This document shows positions 60,418 through 64,000 of a stretch of DNA of 64,000 nucleotides, piece after piece. The notes below the pieces were generated by a model. It had not been told where the DNA came from. It was given only the letters and a program-made list of their open reading frames with translations, and ran no database searches. The first letter of the stretch is position 1; every line of letters starts with the position of its first letter. The stretch spans positions 1,116,001-1,180,000 of the forward strand of contig NZ_FNTX01000002.1 of the NCBI RefSeq assembly GCF_900105765.1, in the 5' to 3' direction. A program made the position numbers and the translations under genes. This DNA is from Ruania alba. GTDB taxonomy: Bacteria; Actinomycetota; Actinomycetes; Actinomycetales; Beutenbergiaceae.

Positions 60418-61824
60418 ATGAGCCGACATCGCCCGAACATCGTGCAGATCGTGGCTGACGATATGGGTATCGGGGATCTGTCGATGTTCAATTATGGAGC
60501 GTCGTCAACGCCCGCCATGGATCAGCTGGCGGCTGACGGAACTGTCGCGACCCAGCATTACTCAGCGTCGCCGGTGTGTGCTCCGGCCCGCGCCGCGTTG
60601 CTCACCGGGCGGTATCCCCAGCGCACTGGCGTCATTGACACTATGGAGGCTCGCGGAACAGATCGGCTCGGACTCAACGAGATCACGGTGGGTGATGTAC
60701 TCCAGCGGTCGGGCTATGTGACTGGACTGATCGGAAAGTGGCACAATGGCGCCTTCGATCCGAGGCATCACCCGAACAAGCGTGGTTTTTCAGAGTTTTC
60801 TGGATTTCGTGGCGGGTGGCAGGATTATTGGGACTGGCGCATGGAGTGCGATGGAACACCTCGACGGTCCGACGGTAGATACATCACGGATGTGCTCACG
60901 GATGACGCACTGAATTTCATTCGTCGGCACCAGAATGAGTCGTTCTACCTGCACCTAGCCTATTCGGCTCCACACTTTCCGTTCCAGGCGCCGGAATCAG
61001 AGGTGCGCCAGTTTCAGGACCGTGGTCTGGACCGCCGAGTAGCAACGATCTACGCGATGCTCGCGGTGATGGATCGCGGGATCGCCCGTCTCTGTCAGGA
61101 GCTCGACGATCTCCATCTCAGCGACAACACGCTGGTCATGGTGACCAGTGACAACGGCCCGCAGTTGGACGGTGACAATGAGGAATCGACGGTCCGCTAC
61201 AACGTGGGGTTCAACGGAGCGAAGCAGAGCGTCCTCGAAGGAGGGATTCGTGTTCCGCTCATCGTCCGGTGGCCGGACGGGATCGAGAGGGAGCCGATCA
61301 CGCATGAGCCGATCCACTTCACGGACTGGATGCCGACGCTGGCTCATGTCGCCGAGGCCGCGCTTCCTGAGGTCCACCTCGATGGGTGCGATGTCCTGCC
61401 CGTTCTGCGCGGCGAAGGCTCCAGTGTTCCGCAGGCACGCTACTGGCAGTGGACCCGCTATCGGCCGATCGCGCGATGCAACGCCGCCGTGCGGGACGGG
61501 CAGTGGAAACTCGTCTGGCCAGCCTGGGCCGGCTCGTTGGATGCCGCGACGGCTGACCTTGAGATCGATCGTCTCGTCAAATATGACCCTGACCGCGCTC
61601 TGAGCCTGCGCCGTCCGCCGGCACCGGGTCGTGACGAGCCGATGCGGGCTCGCCCGCAGCTGTTCAACCTGCTCGTCGATCCGACCGAACGGATCGACGT
61701 CGCTCAGGAGTACCCCACCCGTGTGGACACGATGACGGGTTTGCTCGACCACTGGTTCGACGAGGTCGAGGAGTCCCGCCTGAGAAATTCCCCAACCATG
61801 ACCAGTGACCAGCAGATTACGTGA
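60418..61824 (+). CDS. Type I (formylglycine) sulfatase
   Basis: The 468-aa sulfatase has an N-terminal metal pair (IVADDMG, Asp14-Asp15), the maturation signature CAPAR (Cys54 to Arg58) with LLTGRYPQRTG, and the second metal site TSDNGPQ. No signal peptide is present, so it is expected to act in the cytoplasm on imported sulfated sugar. The 5' half uses more A/T-ending codons (GAT, AAT, GGA) than the rest of the window, which hints at horizontal origin or recent change. It is the first gene of the operon leading to the transporter at 61857. Confidence 0.92.
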   Translation: MSRHRPNIVQIVADDMGIGDLSMFNYGASSTPAMDQLAADGTVATQHYSASPVCAPARAALLTGRYPQRTGVIDTMEARGTDRLGLNEITVGDVLQRSGYVTGLIGKWHNGAFDPRHHPNKRGFSEFSGFRGGWQDYWDWRMECDGTPRRSDGRYITDVLTDDALNFIRRHQNESFYLHLAYSAPHFPFQAPESEVRQFQDRGLDRRVATIYAMLAVMDRGIARLCQELDDLHLSDNTLVMVTSDNGPQLDGDNEESTVRYNVGFNGAKQSVLEGGIRVPLIVRWPDGIEREPITHEPIHFTDWMPTLAHVAEAALPEVHLDGCDVLPVLRGEGSSVPQARYWQWTRYRPIARCNAAVRDGQWKLVWPAWAGSLDAATADLEIDRLVKYDPDRALSLRRPPAPGRDEPMRARPQLFNLLVDPTERIDVAQEYPTRVDTMTGLLDHWFDEVEESRLRNSPTMTSDQQIT

Positions 61825-61856
61825 CCGGTGATCCACTACTCAGAAAGGCCTGAGAG

Positions 61857-63221
61857 ATGTCAATGAAGCCACCCAGCCGCGAGGGACTCCTACGCGGACG
61901 CCACCGCCGCAGCAGGTTCGCCTTGGCGAGCAGCGTCTGCGCCGCAATCACGCTGGCGGCATGTGTGCCGGGGCAAGGGACCACGAACGACCCGACGACC
62001 GCCGGAGGGGAGGAGCCGCCACCGCAGGCAGAGGGCCCCGTGGAACTGGTGGTCTGGACGGACCCAGTCCGTCAGGTCGGGTTCGAGATGTACCAAGAGC
62101 TGCACCCGGAGATCGACCTGCAGATCGAGGTCCTGCCCGACGACGTGGATTCCCGCCTGATGCTGGCCAACGAAGCCGGTGAGGGCTGGCCGGACATCAT
62201 GACCCTCAAGCGCTTCCAGCTCGAGGCTTTCGGCCAGCCTCCGCTCGACTTCTCGGCAGACATCTCTGACTACGTCGACGAGGACATCCTCGCGGAGTTC
62301 TCCCCAGGCCTGCTGGACCTGTGCCAGGACGGCGACGCTCTCCGGTGTATGAACAATGACCTCTCCCCACTCGTGCTCTGGTACGACCGGGACCTGATGG
62401 AGGAGTTCGGATACGAGCTACCGACGACGTGGGAGGAGTTCGAAGAGATCGGGCTGCGCCTGGCCGACGAGCACCCCGGGTACATCGTGGGCCACGCAGC
62501 AACGACAGCCATCCTGCCTGGTTCGCGCTGCCCGATGGCTGAGGTGACCGGCCAGATGGAGCTGCACGTGGACCTCGAGCACGAGCGGTGCACGCGCGTG
62601 TTCGACCTCGTCGACAACCTGGTGGAGGCGGGAACAATGATCCCGGGATCCGCGAACGACCCCGACTACGTCGCCGAGTACGGTGCGCCACGCCAGATCC
62701 TGATGTCCGTCCAGGCGCTGCACCGGGGGCGGTTCGGGTTCATCAACGAGTACAACTGGCCGGAAGGCTCGGTGGGTATCGCCCCGCCGTTGCGTTGGGC
62801 CGATGAGGATGAGGTACACAACTACGCCGGGGGCGGGTCCGGATATGCGGTGTCGCGGCACAGTGAGTATCAGGCCGCTGCCGCAGAGCTGGCCGTCTGG
62901 ATGGCAACAGGCGACTACCAGACCCATCCCGAGACTGTGACGTTCCCGGCCTACCGTCCGGCCCAGGAGGTATGGATCGAGAACAATCGCGACGCCTTCT
63001 ACACCGGTGATGCTGAGCTCGAGGAGATCATCGACGCCGCCGAGTCGCAGCTCTCTCCGTACTGGTCGGAGATCAATCTCGGATCGGTGCGAGGAAGTTA
63101 TGGGCAGGTGGTCGGTCCAGAACTGGTGCACGGGCGGACGATCGCTGAGCTGGTTCCGGAGTGGGAGCAGTACATCGTCAACGAAGCTGAAGCAGCCGGC
63201 TGGACCGTCGATGTCGGGTAG
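61857..63221 (+). CDS. Sugar-binding lipoprotein (ABC transporter)
   Basis: The 454-aa extracellular binding protein has a basic signal peptide (many Arg in residues 8-20) and lipobox Cys36 (LAAC), then a Pro/Thr/Gly/Glu linker. VELVVWTDPVRQVGFEMYQELHPEIDLQIEVLP and SPLVLWYDRDLMEEFGYELPTTWEEF are typical binding-protein segments. ATG 61857 or ATG 61863 could be the start; a purine-rich AAAGGCCTGAGAG precedes them. It serves the permease at 63267. Confidence 0.92.
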   Translation: MSMKPPSREGLLRGRHRRSRFALASSVCAAITLAACVPGQGTTNDPTTAGGEEPPPQAEGPVELVVWTDPVRQVGFEMYQELHPEIDLQIEVLPDDVDSRLMLANEAGEGWPDIMTLKRFQLEAFGQPPLDFSADISDYVDEDILAEFSPGLLDLCQDGDALRCMNNDLSPLVLWYDRDLMEEFGYELPTTWEEFEEIGLRLADEHPGYIVGHAATTAILPGSRCPMAEVTGQMELHVDLEHERCTRVFDLVDNLVEAGTMIPGSANDPDYVAEYGAPRQILMSVQALHRGRFGFINEYNWPEGSVGIAPPLRWADEDEVHNYAGGGSGYAVSRHSEYQAAAAELAVWMATGDYQTHPETVTFPAYRPAQEVWIENNRDAFYTGDAELEEIIDAAESQLSPYWSEINLGSVRGSYGQVVGPELVHGRTIAELVPEWEQYIVNEAEAAGWTVDVG

Positions 63222-63266
63222 CAGCGTGTCGCGTGGGCCGTTGGCACGGCCCAGAAGGGAGGCCCC

Positions 63267-64000
63267 ATGGCCACGCTGACTGAATCGCCGGCGCGCTCGG
63301 TCGAGCGCCGTCGCGGTAGCCGGACTGTCACCCATGGACAGTCGGTGGCCGGATACGCCTTCTCCGCTCTCTACGTCGTTCTGCTCGGTGGATTCGCGTT
63401 GCTACCAGCGTTGTACGCCATCTATCTCGCGTTCGTACGCCCTGAGGGAGGATTCGCCTGGCTGAGCAACTTCGAGACAGTAATCACCGATTACCGGTAC
63501 GTCGAGACATTCAAGAACCTCGGGATCTATGCCTTGATGTTCTTGGTCCCGACCATGGTGGTCTCGATCGGGTTGGCTCTCCTGCTCCATGGGCGCCGCC
63601 CCGCGGTGGCTTCGACGTTCAGGGTGGTGTACTACCTGCCACACTCGGTGATCGGCGTGGCAGCCGTGCTGTTGTGGTTGTTCCTGCTGACCCCGCGGGT
63701 CTCGCCGATCGGCGGGCTCCTCCAGTCCCTCGGTTTCGACAGCCTCTACCACGTGGTGCGTCCGAGCAGTCCGGCCAGCCTGGCCGTGCTGTTCGCCATC
63801 ATCGCCGTGTGGACGTCTGGGCAGGGCATTCTGCTGATGTTCGCAGCGTTGTCCTCGGTGCCACGGGAGATCGAAGAGGCCGCTTCCATCGACGGCGCGA
63901 ACTCCTGGCAGCTCATCTGGCGCATTAAGCTCCCCCTGCTGCGTAAGTGGGTGGCCTACCTGCTGATCGTGAGTGTGGCGGCTTCGACGCAACTCTTTGC
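63267..64000 (+). CDS. Sugar ABC transporter permease (cut by window end)
   Basis: The frame is open from ATG 63267 (with AAGGGAGG upstream) to the window edge, giving about 244 codons. It has an N-terminal basic segment, several membrane helices (first one GYAFSALYVVLLGGFALLPALYAIYLAF) and the complete EAA loop EEAASIDGANSWQLIWRIKLP, so little of the C-terminus is missing. The second permease of the pair is expected just beyond the window. Confidence 0.92.
   Translation, partial: MATLTESPARSVERRRGSRTVTHGQSVAGYAFSALYVVLLGGFALLPALYAIYLAFVRPEGGFAWLSNFETVITDYRYVETFKNLGIYALMFLVPTMVVSIGLALLLHGRRPAVASTFRVVYYLPHSVIGVAAVLLWLFLLTPRVSPIGGLLQSLGFDSLYHVVRPSSPASLAVLFAIIAVWTSGQGILLMFAALSSVPREIEEAASIDGANSWQLIWRIKLPLLRKWVAYLLIVSVAASTQLF

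Noticed and set aside
1-64000. CRISPR arrays, tRNA/rRNA genes, insertion sequences or prophage
   Set aside because: No regularly spaced repeats, tRNA-like cloverleaf in the gaps, transposase motifs or phage genes were seen.

Overview
The window looks like chromosomal DNA of a high-GC actinobacterium. Strong GC bias at third codon positions, leaderless genes behind TANNNT -10 elements, a SigK/RskA pair, a 13E12-type DUF222/HNH gene and many lipoprotein-dependent sugar ABC transporters suggest Micrococcales, perhaps a Ruaniaceae/Beutenbergiaceae-like soil or marine saprophyte. That lineage is an inference; no rRNA or other marker gene is present. I saw no tRNA, rRNA, CRISPR array, transposase or prophage.

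Layout. (1) 1-5626: a sulfated-glycan uptake locus with a ROK regulator (cut by the window edge), diverging from a binding lipoprotein, a type I sulfatase and two ABC permeases. (2) 5724-13693: housekeeping and accessory genes: two related small membrane proteins, a 954-aa FAD/Fe-S D-lactate-dehydrogenase-type enzyme, an exported intradiol-dioxygenase-like lipoprotein, a Nudix hydrolase, sigK-rskA and an isoaspartate methyltransferase-like protein. (3) 13780-25610: four giant LuxR-type (LAL/MalT-like) regulators. Three are tandem paralogues, and their nucleotide-binding P-loops are in different states of decay; a SprT-like metalloprotein gene lies among them. (4) 25618-36900: HrpA helicase, OmpA-domain lipoprotein, Bcr/CflA-type efflux pump, a DnaJ protein with a NERD-like tail, a sugar-phosphate-isomerase-type TIM barrel and a DUF222/HNH protein. 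(5) 37364-46471: a fucose-type locus: GH29 fucosidase, ABC transporter, enolase-superfamily dehydratase, FCD/GntR regulator and mutarotase, with a divergent DHDPS-family aldolase and MFS gene. (6) 46595-57916: an EEP-family membrane protein, then a GH36 alpha-galactosidase locus with two oxidoreductases, a second ROK regulator, a complete ABC transporter and an ADP-ribosylglycohydrolase-family protein. (7) 58005-64000: a cation:proton antiporter, a hydroxyisobutyryl-CoA-hydrolase-like protein, and a second sulfatase/ABC locus that runs off the right edge.

How it works together. Regions 1, 5, 6 and 7 are four separate 'cut, import and break down' modules. Each pairs a glycan-releasing enzyme (sulfatase, fucosidase, alpha-galactosidase or sulfatase) with a lipoprotein and permeases; no ATPase gene is present, so a shared MsiK-type ATPase elsewhere is likely. 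Region 3 is the least ordinary part: several kilobases devoted to related one-component regulators with no obvious target operon beside them. A 56-bp palindromic repeat occurs in frame inside hrpA and again across the stop codon of the efflux gene. Several operator-like dyads and shared promoter motifs are described below.
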